Under the pieces are notes generated by a model that saw only the letters and a list, made by a program, of their open reading frames with translations, was not told where the DNA came from and did no database searches. A DNA stretch of 64,000 nucleotides from Martelella mediterranea DSM 17316. GTDB taxonomy: Bacteria; Pseudomonadota; Alphaproteobacteria; Rhizobiales; Rhizobiaceae. Position 1 is the first letter of the stretch. Every line of letters begins with the position of its first letter. The translations under genes were made by a program, and so were the position numbers. Shown piece after piece: positions 24,823-35,346 of the stretch. Location: the NCBI RefSeq assembly GCF_002043005.1, contig NZ_CP020330.1, forward strand, positions 3,552,001-3,616,000. The letters run 5' to 3'.

Positions 24823-27800
24823 TCGTCCACCGGCTTGGCGTCGGCCGGAATGTAGTTGAGGATCGGGGAGAGCCAGCGTTCAGTCTCCTCGATGCTCATG
24901 CCCTTGCGCCTGGCGTAGTCCTCCACCTGATCGCGCTCGACCTTGGCGACCCCGAAATAATAGCTGTCGGGATGGCCGATATAGATGCCGGAGACGGAGG
25001 AGCCGGGCCACATCGCGTAGCTTTCCGTCAGTTCCACGCCGGTCGCATCGGTCGCATCGAGAAGATTGAACAGTGTCTTCTTCTCGGTATGGTCGGGCTG
25101 GGCCGGGTAGCCGGGCGCCGGGCGGATGCCGCCATAGCCTTCGCCGATCAGCTCGGCATTCGAAAGCGCTTCGTCCGGCGCATAGCCCCAATATTCGCGC
25201 CGCACCTGTTCGTGCATGCATTCGGCGAAGGCCTCGGCGAAGCGGTCGGCGAGCGCCTTGACCATGATCGAGGAATAGTCGTCATTGGCGCGCTCGAAGC
25301 GCTCGGCGATCGCGATTTCCTCGAACCCCGCCGTCACCACGAAGCCGCCGACATAGTCCTGCTTGCCACTGTCGAACGGGGCGACGAAATCGGACAGCGC
25401 CACATTCGGGCGGTCGCCGCGCTTGGAGAGCTGCTGGCGAAGCGTGAAGAAGGTGGCAAGCTCTTCTGTGCGCCCCTCATCCTTGTAAAGCCGGATATCG
25501 TCGCCGATGGCGTTCGCCGGCCAGAAGCCGATCACGGCGCGCGGGCGGAACCACTTCTCGTCGATGATCTTTTTCAGCATCGCCTGGGCGTCGTCAAACA
25601 GTTGCCGTGCGGTCTCGCCCTGCTTCTCGTCTTTCAGGATATCGGGATAACGGCCCCTCAGCTCCCAGGTCTGGAAGAACGGCGTCCAGTCGATATAGCG
25701 CGCCAGCGTTTCGAGGTCGTAATCCTCGAAGGTCTTGGTGCCCAGGAAGGATGGCCGGGTCGGCTCGTAGGCGTTCCAGTCGATCTTCACCGCATTGGCG
25801 CGGGCGGCCGGCAGCGGCAGGCGGTTCTTGGCGGCCTCGGCCTTGCGGTGGGCATCGGCGACCTTGGCATATTCGGCGCGGATATTGCCGATATAGTTGT
25901 CCCGCGCCTCCGGCGTCAGCAGCGAGGAGACCACGCCGACCGCACGGCTGGCGTCGGTCACATAGATCGCCTGCCCCTTCTCATAGGCCGGATGGATCTT
26001 CACCGCCGTATGGACGCGGCTGGTGGTTGCCCCACCGATCAGCAGCGGAATATCGAAGCCCTGCCGCTCCATTTCGGCGGCGACATGCACCATTTCGTCG
26101 AGCGAGGGCGTGATCAGGCCGGAAAGCCCGATGATATCGGCCTTGTGCTCCTTGGCGGCGGCGAGGATCTTTTCCGACGGCACCATCACGCCGAGATCGA
26201 TGATCTCGTAATTGTTGCAGGCGAGCACGACGCCAACGATGTTCTTGCCGATATCGTGGACGTCGCCCTTGACGGTCGCCATGATCACCTTGCCGGCGGC
26301 CTGACCCTGCTCGCCGCCATTGAGGCGCTTCTCCTCTTCCATATAGGGCAGCAGCACGGCCACGCCCTGCTTCATCACGCGGGCGGATTTCACCACCTGC
26401 GGCAGGAACATCTTGCCCGCGCCGAACAGGTCGCCAACGACGTTCATGCCGGCCATCAGCGGTCCTTCGATGACGTGCAGCGGGCGTTCGGCAGCCTGCC
26501 GGGCTTCCTCGACATCGGCCTCGATATATTCGGTGATGCCGTTGACCAGCGCATGTTCCAGCCGCTTCTCGACCGGCCATTCGCGCCAGGCGAGGTCCTG
26601 CTTGCGCTCCTCGGTCTTGCCCGTGCCGCGGAAGCGCTCGGCGATCTCCAGCAGACGCTCGGTCGCATCCGAACGGCGGTTCATCACCACGTCCTCGCAG
26701 GCCTCGCGCAGCTCCGGATCGATGCTCTCATAGACGATCAGCTGACCGGCATTGACGATGCCCATGTCCATGCCCGCCTGAATGGCGTGGTAGAGGAACA
26801 CGGCATGCATCGCCTGGCGCACCGGCTCGTTGCCCCGGAACGAGAAGGAGAGGTTCGACACGCCACCGGAAATATGCGCGCCCGGCAGCGTCTCGCGGAT
26901 GGTCTTGGTGGCCTCCAGAAAGTCGACGCCGTAATTGTCATGCTCCTCGATGCCGGTGGCAACGGCGAAGATATTCGGATCGAAAACAATATCTTCCGGC
27001 GGAAAGCCGACCTTTTCCGTGAGGATTTTATAGGCCCGCGTGCAGATTTCCACCTTGCGCTCATAGGTGTCGGCCTGACCCTGCTCGTCAAACGCCATCA
27101 CCACGGTCGCCGCGCCATAATCGCGGATGAGCTGCGCGCGCTCGATGAATTGTTCCTCGCCTTCCTTCAGCGAGATCGAGTTCACCAGCGACTTGCCCTG
27201 CGCGCATTTCAGCCCGGCCTCGATGATCTCCCATTTGGAGGAGTCGATCATCAGCGGCACGCGGGCGATATCCGGTTCGGCGGCGATCAGGTTGAGATAT
27301 TCGACCATGGCCTTTTCAGAATCGATCAGGCCCTCATCCATGTTGATGTCGATGATCTGCGCGCCGGCTTCCACCTGATCGCGGGCGACATCGAGGGCGG
27401 CCGCGTAATCGGCATTGGTGATCAGCTTGCGGAATTTGGCCGAGCCTGTGACATTGGTGCGCTCGCCGACATTGACGAAGGGAATGTCCCTGGTCAGCGT
27501 GAACGGCTCGAGCCCCGAGAGCGACATGACGGCGCGGTGCTCCGGCACCTCGCGCGGGGCGAATTCGGCAACCGTGTCGCGGATTTTCGCAATATGCTCC
27601 GGCGTGGAGCCGCAACAGCCGCCGATGACATTGACGAGCCCCTGCTCCGCGAACGGCCGGATCAGCGCGGCCATCTCGTCGGGATCCTGATCATAGAGAC
27701 CGAACTCGTTCGGCAAGCCGGCATTGGGATAGGCGCAGATGAAGGTATCGGCGACGCCGGAGAGTTCCTGCAGGTGCGGCAGCATGGCATCCGCGCCCAA

Positions 27801-28583
27801 CGCACAGTTGAGTCCGATCGTGAAAGCGTCGGCATGCGACAACGAATTCCAGAACGCGGTCGGCGTCTGGCCGGAAAGCGTGCGGCCGGAAAGGTCAGTG
27901 ATCGTGCCGGAGATCATCAGCGGCAGTTCGATGCCCTTTTCGCGGAAAGCCTGACGCGCGGCGAACACCGCAGCCTTGGCATTCAGGGTATCGAAGATCG
28001 TCTCGATCAGGATCAGATCCGATCCGCCATCGATCAACCCGTTGATCTGCTCGCGATAGGCGTCGCGCAATTGATCAAAGGAAACAGCGCGGTAGCCGGG
28101 GTTATTGACGTCCGGCGAGATCGAGGCCGTGCGGTTGGTCGGGCCGACGGCGCCGGCGACGAACCGCCTGCGGCCATCTTCCTTTTCCGCCCGGATCGCG
28201 GCGCGGCGGGCAACCCGCGCACCGTCCCGGTTCAGATCGTAAACGATGTTTTCCATCTGGTAATCGGCCTGCGCGATCCGCGTGCCGGAAAACGTATTGG
28301 TCTCGATGATGTCCGCGCCCGCCATGGCATAGGCGAAGTGGATATCCTCAACCGCCTTGGGCTGCGACAGGATCAGCAGGTCGTTATTGCCCTTCTGGTG
28401 GCAGGCGCAGCCGATGAAGCGGTCGCCGCGGAAATGATCCTCGTCGAAGCCGAGCCCCTGGATCTGCGTGCCCATCGCGCCGTCGAGAACCAGAATGCGC
28501 TCGCGCGCGGCCTTTTCCAGCGCGGCGCGGATTTCCTTGCCGTCGCGCTTCGGCGCTTCTTCCCCGAACAGGTCGTCAAACAT
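24813..28583 (-). CDS. metH: Cobalamin-dependent methionine synthase
   Basis: A full-length 1256-residue MetH that transfers a methyl group from methyltetrahydrofolate via cobalamin to homocysteine. The homocysteine domain begins [19 protein letters not shown]; zinc ligands are Cys260 and Cys323-Cys324 ([12 protein letters not shown]). The pterin domain contains [15 protein letters not shown]. The cobalamin domain has [12 protein letters not shown] at about 770, whose histidine is the lower B12 ligand. The C-terminal activation domain with the SAM-binding RxxxGY region ([12 protein letters not shown]) is complete. The ATG at 28583 with GGAG upstream is preferred to a GTG one codon earlier. 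A perfect 20-bp palindrome in the leader matches SahR control. Confidence 0.97.
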   Translation of the reverse strand: MFDDLFGEEAPKRDGKEIRAALEKAARERILVLDGAMGTQIQGLGFDEDHFRGDRFIGCACHQKGNNDLLILSQPKAVEDIHFAYAMAGADIIETNTFSGTRIAQADYQMENIVYDLNRDGARVARRAAIRAEKEDGRRRFVAGAVGPTNRTASISPDVNNPGYRAVSFDQLRDAYREQINGLIDGGSDLILIETIFDTLNAKAAVFAARQAFREKGIELPLMISGTITDLSGRTLSGQTPTAFWNSLSHADAFTIGLNCALGADAMLPHLQELSGVADTFICAYPNAGLPNEFGLYDQDPDEMAALIRPFAEQGLVNVIGGCCGSTPEHIAKIRDTVAEFAPREVPEHRAVMSLSGLEPFTLTRDIPFVNVGERTNVTGSAKFRKLITNADYAAALDVARDQVEAGAQIIDINMDEGLIDSEKAMVEYLNLIAAEPDIARVPLMIDSSKWEIIEAGLKCAQGKSLVNSISLKEGEEQFIERAQLIRDYGAATVVMAFDEQGQADTYERKVEICTRAYKILTEKVGFPPEDIVFDPNIFAVATGIEEHDNYGVDFLEATKTIRETLPGAHISGGVSNLSFSFRGNEPVRQAMHAVFLYHAIQAGMDMGIVNAGQLIVYESIDPELREACEDVVMNRRSDATERLLEIAERFRGTGKTEERKQDLAWREWPVEKRLEHALVNGITEYIEADVEEARQAAERPLHVIEGPLMAGMNVVGDLFGAGKMFLPQVVKSARVMKQGVAVLLPYMEEEKRLNGGEQGQAAGKVIMATVKGDVHDIGKNIVGVVLACNNYEIIDLGVMVPSEKILAAAKEHKADIIGLSGLITPSLDEMVHVAAEMERQGFDIPLLIGGATTSRVHTAVKIHPAYEKGQAIYVTDASRAVGVVSSLLTPEARDNYIGNIRAEYAKVADAHRKAEAAKNRLPLPAARANAVKIDWNAYEPTRPSFLGTKTFEDYDLETLARYIDWTPFFQTWELRGRYPDILKDEKQGETARQLFDDAQAMLKKIIDEKWFRPRAVIGFWPANAIGDDIRLYKDEGRTEELATFFTLRQQLSKRGDRPNVALSDFVAPFDSGKQDYVGGFVVTAGFEEIAIAERFERANDDYSSIMVKALADRFAEAFAECMHEQVRREYWGYAPDEALSNAELIGEGYGGIRPAPGYPAQPDHTEKKTLFNLLDATDATGVELTESYAMWPGSSVSGIYIGHPDSYYFGVAKVERDQVEDYARRKGMSIEETERWLSPILNYIPADAKPVDDAA

Positions 28584-28615
28584 CACTCATCTCCAGAATT
28601 TGAAGCTGCGAGATC

Positions 28616-28635
28616 ACATAAAGATATCTTTATGT
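28616..28635. promoter_or_regulatory. Perfect 20-bp palindrome upstream of metH, SahR-like operator
   Basis: ACATAAAGAT followed by its exact reverse complement, 33 bp upstream of the metH start. AAGATATCTT-centred palindromes upstream of metH and ahcY are described as binding sites of SahR, the ArsR-family S-adenosylhomocysteine sensor of Proteobacteria. No sahR gene is in the window. Confidence 0.75.
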
Positions 28636-28845
28636 CAATATATAGCGCCCGATTTCAACCCATTCAGCGCGCGACGCAGCTGTCACCTATGTGTTTCATT
28701 GTTTGCGCATGATCAAGGACGATGCAAATCAGAATTGTGATGATGTCGTGAGCGCGATATACCTTAATCAATCGTCACACGCTGGGCTTGCCGGCGTGCC
28801 TGCATAGCATGGCCGGTTCCGGCCGCACAAATTGGAGGATTTGCC

Positions 28846-30102
28846 ATGAAGCCGAAGATCAATACGCTGGTCGCCCCGCCGCGCTGGATCAAGAGGCCCT
28901 ATCACCGCGAATGGCTGATGCAGCAGGCAAACAAACTATTCGATTACTTCCAGTACCGTTCGATCAATCCGAAGGGCGGCTTTTACGAGTTCGACAAGCT
29001 AGGTCGCCCGACCGGCGGCGACAATCCGGTGCGCGGCATCCACACGACGACCCGCATGGTCCACTGCATGGCGATCGGCCACCTTCTCGGCCGTCCCGGC
29101 TGCGACGACCTGTTGGACCACGGCATGAATTATCTGTGGGAGCATCACCGCGACAAGCAGCATGGCGGCTATTTCTGGCAGGTCGACAATGACGGCCCGT
29201 GCGGAGAACCCACCAAGCAGGCCTATGGCCATGCCTTCGTGCTGCTGGCCGCCTCCTCCGCCAAGTTCGCCGGCCATCCGCTGGCCGACGCCATGATCGC
29301 GGACGTGACAGAAGTGATCAACACCCGCTTCTGGGAAGAACAGCATGGCGCGGTCGCCGAGGAATTCGAGACCGACTGGACGCCGGTACCCGGCTATCGC
29401 GGCCAGAACTGCAACATGCACATGACCGAGGCGCTGATGGAAGCCTATGAGGTGACCGGCGATGTCGAATACCTCACCAAGGCCAAGCGCATCGCCGAAC
29501 TGATCATCAAGAAGCATGCGACGGCGTGCGAATATCGCGTGGCCGAACACTTCACCGAAGACTGGAAGGTTGATTACAACTATTCCGGCAACGAAATGTT
29601 CCGCCCCTCCGGCACCACGCCCGGCCACTGGCTGGAATGGACCCGGCTTCTGCTCCAGCTCTACACGCTCACCGGCCGCTCGCATGAGTGGATGCCGAAG
29701 GCGGCGCGCGAACTGTTCGTCTCGGCCTTCAAGTTCGGCTGGGACTTCGAAAAGCGCGGCATCTTCTACACGCTCGACTGGAACAACCAGCCGAAGAACC
29801 GGGCGAAGCTCTGGTGGCCGCATGCCGAGGGCATCGGCGCCACCCACTTCCTCACCGCCCATTTCGGCGAGGACATGCACATGTATGCCTATCGCAAGCA
29901 GTGGAGCTTCATCGCCAACCACCTGCTCGATCATGAAAATGGCGGCTGGCATGAGGAATTGTCTGAGGATCTGGTGCCGCAGGCCACGCTGTTTCCCGGC
30001 AAGAGCGATATCTATCACGCCCTCCAGGCCTGCCTGATCCCGCTCTACCCCGCCGTCGGCAGCCTGCCGGAAATGATCTTCCGCGACGTCAAGCAGCCCT
30101 GA
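28846..30102 (+). CDS. AGE-family aldose-ketose isomerase (YihS / D-mannose isomerase type)
   Basis: A 418-residue N-acylglucosamine-2-epimerase-family enzyme with an (alpha/alpha)6 barrel. Segment order and wording resemble E. coli YihS: THLW-like RMVHCMAIGHLLGRPG, YRGQNCNMHMTEALMEAYEVTGD, YRVAEHFTEDW, TTPGHWLEWTRLLLQL, WWPHAEGIGA and ENGGWHEEL. The histidines in NMHMTEA, TPGHWLEW and WPHAE are the likely catalytic and substrate ligands. YihS isomerises sulfoquinovose and also mannose/fructose; close relatives are D-mannose isomerases. No other sulfoquinovose genes are nearby, so mannose-type isomerisation is the safer guess. GGAGG precedes the ATG. Confidence 0.87.
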   Translation: MKPKINTLVAPPRWIKRPYHREWLMQQANKLFDYFQYRSINPKGGFYEFDKLGRPTGGDNPVRGIHTTTRMVHCMAIGHLLGRPGCDDLLDHGMNYLWEHHRDKQHGGYFWQVDNDGPCGEPTKQAYGHAFVLLAASSAKFAGHPLADAMIADVTEVINTRFWEEQHGAVAEEFETDWTPVPGYRGQNCNMHMTEALMEAYEVTGDVEYLTKAKRIAELIIKKHATACEYRVAEHFTEDWKVDYNYSGNEMFRPSGTTPGHWLEWTRLLLQLYTLTGRSHEWMPKAARELFVSAFKFGWDFEKRGIFYTLDWNNQPKNRAKLWWPHAEGIGATHFLTAHFGEDMHMYAYRKQWSFIANHLLDHENGGWHEELSEDLVPQATLFPGKSDIYHALQACLIPLYPAVGSLPEMIFRDVKQP

Positions 30103-30142
30103 GGCCGCCAGCCCGACTCAATGATTGCGGTACAGAATGATT

Positions 30143-30161
30143 GCGGGCCGGCCCGGCCCGC
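30143..30161. terminator. GC-rich palindrome between the isomerase and argC
   Basis: GCGGGCCGG-C-CCGGCCCGC lies 40 bp after the isomerase stop and is followed by CTCTATATAA. It could terminate the isomerase transcript, though it lacks a long T-run. The TATATAA that follows may be part of the argC promoter. Confidence 0.45.
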
Positions 30162-30201
30162 TCTATATAACGCTGCGTAATCCCCATCGAAGGACGAGAC
30201 C

Positions 30202-31128
30202 ATGGCAGCGAAAATCTTCATCGACGGCGAACACGGCACCACCGGCCTGCAGATCCGCAGCCGCATGGAAAGCCGCCGCGATGTCGAGATGCTGTCGATC
30301 CCGCATGAGGAACGGCGCAATGCCGCGATGCGCGAGGATATGCTCAACAGCGCCGATATCGCGATCCTGTGCCTGCCGGATGACGCCTCCAGGGAGGCCG
30401 TCGCCATGCTTTCCGGCAACAACAAGGTCCGCGTCATCGACACCTCCACCGCCTACCGCACCGATCCCGACTGGGCCTATGGCTTTGCCGAGATGGACAA
30501 GGCCCAGGCCGGGCGCATCCGCGCCGCCCGCCATGTGGCCAATCCCGGGTGCTATCCCACCGGCGCGATCGGCCTGATCCGGCCGCTGAGGGCTGCCGGT
30601 ATTGTGCCCGACAGCTACCCGGTCACGATCAACGCGGTCTCCGGCTATACCGGCGGCGGCAAGACCATGATCGCGCAGATGGAGGACGCGAGCCGCGACG
30701 ACCATATCGACGCGCCGTATTTCCTCTACGGGCTCAGCCTCAAGCACAAGCACGTGCCGGAGATGACGACCCACGGCCTGCTCTCCCGCCCGCCGATCTT
30801 CTCGCCCTCCGTCGGCCGCTTCGCGCAGGGCATGCTGGTGCAGGTGCCGCTCTATCTGGAAGACCTCGAAGGCGACCAGACGGCGGAGAGCATCCACGCA
30901 ACGCTTGCCGAATACTACGCCGGACAGGACATCGTGCAGGTGGCCCCGCTTGAAACAAGCGCCGCCTTGCCGCGCCTCAACGCCGAGGAACTCGCCGGCC
31001 AGGATATCATGCGGCTCTACGTCTTCGGCAGCGGCAGCCAAGTCAATCTGGTGGCCCAGTTCGATAACCTCGGCAAGGGCGCCTCGGGCGCGGCGGTTCA
31101 GAACATGGATCTTATGCTTTCGGCGTGA
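30202..31128 (+). CDS. argC: N-acetyl-gamma-glutamyl-phosphate reductase (type 2)
   Basis: A 308-residue NADPH-dependent enzyme of arginine biosynthesis that reduces N-acetylglutamyl phosphate to the semialdehyde. The N-terminus [19 protein letters not shown] and the short length identify the alphaproteobacterial type-2 ArgC. The catalytic cysteine is in [14 protein letters not shown] (about residue 117). The C-terminal [31 protein letters not shown] is a diagnostic family end. It stands alone, as argC usually does in this group. A rhizobial mosaic repeat follows. Confidence 0.96.
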   Translation: MAAKIFIDGEHGTTGLQIRSRMESRRDVEMLSIPHEERRNAAMREDMLNSADIAILCLPDDASREAVAMLSGNNKVRVIDTSTAYRTDPDWAYGFAEMDKAQAGRIRAARHVANPGCYPTGAIGLIRPLRAAGIVPDSYPVTINAVSGYTGGGKTMIAQMEDASRDDHIDAPYFLYGLSLKHKHVPEMTTHGLLSRPPIFSPSVGRFAQGMLVQVPLYLEDLEGDQTAESIHATLAEYYAGQDIVQVAPLETSAALPRLNAEELAGQDIMRLYVFGSGSQVNLVAQFDNLGKGASGAAVQNMDLMLSA

Positions 31129-31201
31129 GGTTGGGAAGCCGCTCGAATCCGGCAGCGGACGCAGCGGCATTTCGCCTACCGACTTCCAACGAGCTCTCAG
31201 C

Positions 31202-31350
31202 CCACAATCTCCCCCCTTTGAGGGGGAGATGCCCCGACAGGGGCAGAGAGGGGTGAACCCTCTCGGCAAATTCGGCTTTTAGGGCTTACGCCCTTTACCC
31301 CTCTCTGTCGCTTACGCGACATCTCCCCCTCAAGGGGGAGATTGGGGCTG
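31202..31350. repeat. Rhizobial intergenic mosaic-type inverted repeat
   Basis: A composite inverted repeat fills most of the 315-bp gap between argC and rnj. The left arm (31202-31255) reads around AATCTCCCCCC and AGAGAGGGGTGAA; the right arm (31296-31350) mirrors it (TTACCCCTCTCTGTCG and GGGGGAGATTGGGG). Each arm contains its own small hairpin CTCCCCCTCAAGGGGGAG. This resembles the RIME-like elements common between rhizobial genes. The rest of the gap shows no gene. Confidence 0.8.
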
Positions 31351-31443
31351 CAACGCCGTGATTAAGACCACGGCATGCCAATAGCTGCTCCGGATTCAAA
31401 AACAAAACCTTGTGAGCAATTTATCGACCTGCTCGATAAGCCC

Positions 31444-33117
31444 TCACCCAAGCTTGTTCACAAACACCGTCACCACCGGCTTCTTGCCCCAGCACTCGTT
31501 GGCCGCCGCGCGGACGGAGCGGCGGATGGCTTCGCGGACCATGCCGAGATCCTTGCGGCGCGAGCGCGGAATGCTTTCGACGGCGCCCAGCACAGCGTCG
31601 AACAGCACGTCCTCCATCTTCTCGTCGTCATCGTCGAAACCCGGAAGGCCGATCGGCACGACATCGGGATCGCCTGAAAACTCGAACTTCGAATTCAGTA
31701 CGACATTCACCGAGACATGACCGACGAAGGAGAGCTTGCGGCGATCGCCGATGCCCATTTCGTCGAACCCGCCGATCAGCTTGCCGTCCTTGAACACGCG
31801 GCCCGCTTCGACATGGCCGATCACCTCGGCGGGACCCGGCGCAAGACGCAGCAGGTCGCCGTTCCGCACACGCGGAACCTGGGCGATGCCGCTCTGCTCG
31901 CCCAGTTCCTTCTGCGCGGTCAGGTGCTGGGCCTCGCCATGGACGGGCACGAGGATCTCGGGCCGGATCCATTCATACATCTGCTTCAATTCGTTGCGGC
32001 GCGGATGGCCGGAGACATGCACCAGCGCCTCGCCATCGGTGAGGATATGGACGCCCTGCTCCACCAGACCGTTCTTGATCTCCTGGATCGCCTTCTCGTT
32101 GCCCGGAATGGCGCGCGAGGAAAACACCACGAGATCGCCGGCGGCAAGCGCCACATTGCGCATCTCGTCGCGCGAAAGCTTGGCCAGCGCCGCGCGGCTC
32201 TCGCCCTGCGAACCGGTCAGGATCGCGACCACTTTGTCGCGCGGAATATAGCCGAACTCGTCCTCGTCGACGAACGGCTTCACGCCTTCCATCAGGCCGA
32301 GATCGCGGGCGACGGCAACCGCGCGCTTCAGCGAGGAGCCGAGCAGCAGCACCTGGCGGCCCGCCTCGTCCGCGGCCTTCGCGATCGAGCGGATACGGCC
32401 GATATTGGAGGAAAACGTGGTCAGCGCCACGCGGCCCTCGGCGTTCTCGATGACCTTCCGGAGGCTTGCCGAAACCTCCTCCTCCGACGGCGACACGCCG
32501 TCGCGCATGGCATTGGTGGAATCGCACATCAGCGCCAGCACGCCCTCGTCGCCGATCGCGCGGAAGCGGGCCTCGTCGGTCTTGGGCCCAAGCGTCGGCG
32601 CGTGGTCGATCTTCCAGTCGCCGGTATGGACGATATTGCCGAGCGGGGTGCGGATCGCCAGCGCCATCGGCTCGGGGATGGAGTGGTTGACCGGCACGCC
32701 CTCGACCGTGAACGGGCCGACATTGATCGTGTCGCCGCCCTTGAAGATCGTTACCGGGATTTCGCGCATCCAGCTGTCATATTCGCGCTTGGCCTCCAGC
32801 AGGCCGGCGGTGAAGGGCGAGGCATAGACCGGCACGTTGAGGCCGGGCCACAGCGTCGCGATCGCGCCGAAATGGTCCTCATGCGCATGGGTGATGATCA
32901 TCGCCTTCAGATTGTCGCGCTGCTCGCGCACGAATTCGATATCGGGCAGAACCAGGTCGACGCCGGGCAGATCCGGGCCGGGAAAGGTGACCCCGCAATC
33001 CACCATGATCCACTCGCGCTTTTTCGCCGGTCCGTAACCGTAAAGCGCCAGGTTCATGCCGATTTCGCCAAGGCCTCCCAAGGGAAGGAAGACCAGTTCC
33101 GCGTTATTGTCCGCCAT
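31444..33117 (-). CDS. rnj: Ribonuclease J
   Basis: A 557-residue metallo-beta-lactamase/beta-CASP ribonuclease with 5'-3' exo- and endonuclease activity, used by alphaproteobacteria in rRNA maturation and mRNA decay. The N-terminus ELVFLPLGGLGEIGMNLALYGYG is typical. The zinc motif HAHEDH is at residues 77-82, a further ligand lies in NIVHTGDWKID, and the beta-CASP block includes TGSQGE and HVSGHPRRNELKQMYEWIRP. The ATG at 33117 was chosen over a TTG just before it. It lies 6 bp after birA, so it is probably expressed from the nuo-birA transcript. Confidence 0.95.
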   Translation of the reverse strand: MADNNAELVFLPLGGLGEIGMNLALYGYGPAKKREWIMVDCGVTFPGPDLPGVDLVLPDIEFVREQRDNLKAMIITHAHEDHFGAIATLWPGLNVPVYASPFTAGLLEAKREYDSWMREIPVTIFKGGDTINVGPFTVEGVPVNHSIPEPMALAIRTPLGNIVHTGDWKIDHAPTLGPKTDEARFRAIGDEGVLALMCDSTNAMRDGVSPSEEEVSASLRKVIENAEGRVALTTFSSNIGRIRSIAKAADEAGRQVLLLGSSLKRAVAVARDLGLMEGVKPFVDEDEFGYIPRDKVVAILTGSQGESRAALAKLSRDEMRNVALAAGDLVVFSSRAIPGNEKAIQEIKNGLVEQGVHILTDGEALVHVSGHPRRNELKQMYEWIRPEILVPVHGEAQHLTAQKELGEQSGIAQVPRVRNGDLLRLAPGPAEVIGHVEAGRVFKDGKLIGGFDEMGIGDRRKLSFVGHVSVNVVLNSKFEFSGDPDVVPIGLPGFDDDDEKMEDVLFDAVLGAVESIPRSRRKDLGMVREAIRRSVRAAANECWGKKPVVTVFVNKLG

Positions 33118-33123
33118 CAAGCG

Positions 33124-33888
33124 TTATCCAATTCCATTGTCGAAGAACACGTCGCCCGCGGCAAAGCTGCGCAGGCCGTCCTTCGTTTCCAGTTTCAGCA
33201 TGCCGGCATCATCGATGCCGACGAAAATCCCCGGAACCTGCTCATGGGCAAGGTTCACGGTAATACGTTCATTGATGCCGCAGGCCGCGCTGCGCCAGCG
33301 CGCCACCGTTTCGGCAAGGCCCCTGCCCCGATCCCAGATCTGAAGTTCCTGCGCCATGGTTTCAAACAGATGCGCAAACAGCGTGGCGGGATCGGCGCCG
33401 GCGACATAATCGGAAACCCGGGCAATCGGGTAAGGCGCGTCATCCGGCCCGGTCGTCACATTGACGCCCATGCCGATCACGACGGCCAGCCTGCCATCGG
33501 CAAGTCGCTCGGCTTCAAGCAGGATACCACAGACCTTGCGGCGGTCGATCAGGATATCGTTCGGCCATTTGATCGCGATCTCGTTGTCGTGATCGGCCAT
33601 GACCCGTGAAATCGCGCCGTGAACGCCAAGCGCCGCCACCAGCGGCAGTGATGCCGTCATCGCCTGGGGGGCGGGGTCGACAACCAGAAGCGAGGCATAG
33701 AGATTGCCCCGCTCCGACACCCAGTTGCGTCCGCGCCGTCCCCGGCCGGTTTCCTGCCGTTCAGCCGTTAGCCACAACAGGCCGGGATCGCCGGCGCGCG
33801 CCCGATCCATCGCCTCGCTATTGGTGGAGCCGACGGTATCGAGCGCTTCATGACGGTAGGCGTCTACGGCAAAATCTGTTGCCGCCAT
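33124..33888 (-). CDS. birA: Biotin-[acetyl-CoA-carboxylase] ligase
   Basis: A 254-residue biotin protein ligase that adenylates biotin and attaches it to the carrier lysine of acetyl-CoA carboxylase. Motifs: STNSEAMDRA near the N-terminus, the adenylate-binding GRGRRGRNWVSERGNLYASLL (residues 48 onward), and KWPNDILIDRRKVCGILLE (Lys107). It lacks the N-terminal DNA-binding domain of E. coli BirA, so it is a ligase only. The start at 33888 is one base after the nuoN stop; an upstream start would read into nuoN. It lies in the nuoN-birA-rnj order seen in Rhizobiales. Confidence 0.94.
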   Translation of the reverse strand: MAATDFAVDAYRHEALDTVGSTNSEAMDRARAGDPGLLWLTAERQETGRGRRGRNWVSERGNLYASLLVVDPAPQAMTASLPLVAALGVHGAISRVMADHDNEIAIKWPNDILIDRRKVCGILLEAERLADGRLAVVIGMGVNVTTGPDDAPYPIARVSDYVAGADPATLFAHLFETMAQELQIWDRGRGLAETVARWRSAACGINERITVNLAHEQVPGIFVGIDDAGMLKLETKDGLRSFAAGDVFFDNGIG

Positions 33889-33889
33889 C

Positions 33890-35329
33890 CTAGAAGAGAG
33901 CCGCCGCAGCAGCCTCCGCGGCATCGTTCAGCGCACCGCCGAACAGGAGATAGCCGATCGCGAACAGACCGCTGATGCCGAAGACGAAGCGAAGCTCGCC
34001 AGCGACGCGGGAGAATTCGACGGTCGGCTCATCGAACCACATCACCTTGATCACGCGCAGATAGTAGAAGCAGGCGACCACGGAGGAGACGATACCGATG
34101 ATGGCCAGCGTATAGAGCTTGGCATCGATAGCGGCCAGGAACACGAAATACTTGCCGAAGAAGCCGGCAAGCGGCGGAACGCCGGCAAGCGAGAACATCA
34201 GTGCCGTCAGCACGACGGCCATCACCGGCTTGGTGGTCGAAAGGCCGGCGAGATCGTCGATATTCTCGACATTGCCGCCTTCCTTCAGCCGCATCGCCAT
34301 GATGATCGCGAAAACGCCGAGCGTGGTGAACAGGTAGATCGCCATGTAGAGCGCGACGCCCTTGACGCCCGCCTCGCTGTCGGCGGCAAGGCCGACCAGC
34401 GCATAGCCCATATGGGTGATCGAGGAATAGGCCATCAGCCGCTTGATGTTGCGCTGGCCGATCGCGGCGAACGCGCCGAGCACCATCGAGGCGATCGCGA
34501 TGAACACCACGACCTGGCGCCATTCATCCGCGGCCGGGCCGAAGGCTTCGGTCAGAAGCCGGACGATGATCGCCATCGCCGCAACCTTCGGCGCGGAGGC
34601 GAAGAAGGCGGTGACCGGCGTCGGCGCGCCTTCGTAGACATCCGGCGTCCACATGTGGAACGGGACCGCCGAAATCTTGAAGGTGATGCCGGCGAGCACG
34701 AACACCATGCCGAAGATGAAGCCGAGACCGGTTTCGCCGGCCGAGATCGCGGCTGCGACCGGGCCGAAGCCGATATTGCCGGTGAAGCCGTAGACCAGCG
34801 AGATGCCGTAAAGCAGCATGCCGGAGGACAGCGAGCCGAGCACGAAATATTTCAGGCCCGCCTCGGTGGAACGCAGGCTGTCGCGGTTGATGGCGGCGAT
34901 CACGTAGAGCGGCAGCGACATCAGCTCGAGGCCCATATAGAAGGCGAGCATGTCATTGGCCGAGGTCATCAGCAGCATGCCGGTGGTTGACAGCAGCATC
35001 AGCACCGGAAACTCGAAACGGTCGAGATATTCCGGTTCCTCATGACCGACCGACAGGATCATCGACAGCGCCGCGCCGATCAGGGCCAAGGCCTGCATGA
35101 ACAGCGTGAAGTCGTTGAACACCAGCGAACCGCCGAAGGCCGTGCCCTCGCCCGCCCAGAACAACGCGCCGAAGGCCGCGATCAGCAGGAACACGGCAAG
35201 ACCCACGATCGTCTGGCCGCTCTTGCGGCCGGCGAACGCGCCGATCATCAGCAGGACCATCGCACCGAGCGCGAGGATCAGCTCCGGCATGATCAACTTC
35301 AGACTTGAAAGTAGGAGTTCCGATGTCAT
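33890..35329 (-). CDS. nuoN: NADH-quinone oxidoreductase subunit N
   Basis: A 479-residue antiporter-like membrane subunit of complex I with about 14 helices. The central block contains [34 protein letters not shown], with the conserved lysines of the proton channel, and [21 protein letters not shown]. The ATG at 35329 (MTSELLLSS) is preferred to a TTG two codons upstream. Last of the fourteen nuo genes and immediately followed by birA. Confidence 0.97.
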   Translation of the reverse strand: MTSELLLSSLKLIMPELILALGAMVLLMIGAFAGRKSGQTIVGLAVFLLIAAFGALFWAGEGTAFGGSLVFNDFTLFMQALALIGAALSMILSVGHEEPEYLDRFEFPVLMLLSTTGMLLMTSANDMLAFYMGLELMSLPLYVIAAINRDSLRSTEAGLKYFVLGSLSSGMLLYGISLVYGFTGNIGFGPVAAAISAGETGLGFIFGMVFVLAGITFKISAVPFHMWTPDVYEGAPTPVTAFFASAPKVAAMAIIVRLLTEAFGPAADEWRQVVVFIAIASMVLGAFAAIGQRNIKRLMAYSSITHMGYALVGLAADSEAGVKGVALYMAIYLFTTLGVFAIIMAMRLKEGGNVENIDDLAGLSTTKPVMAVVLTALMFSLAGVPPLAGFFGKYFVFLAAIDAKLYTLAIIGIVSSVVACFYYLRVIKVMWFDEPTVEFSRVAGELRFVFGISGLFAIGYLLFGGALNDAAEAAAAALF

Positions 35330-35346
35330 GTCCAAAAGATCCTGTC

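Noticed and set aside
24453..28712. A 1419-codon open frame on the plus strand
   Set aside because: It is antisense to metH over almost its whole length, and its translation is rich in Arg, Gly, Asp and His with no domain. Long antisense frames are common in GC-rich genes.
28584..28845. A SAM-II or cobalamin riboswitch upstream of metH
   Set aside because: I found no conserved core of either class; the 20-bp palindrome explains the leader better.
31717..33609. A 630-codon plus-strand frame
   Set aside because: Antisense to rnj and birA, with shadow-type composition.
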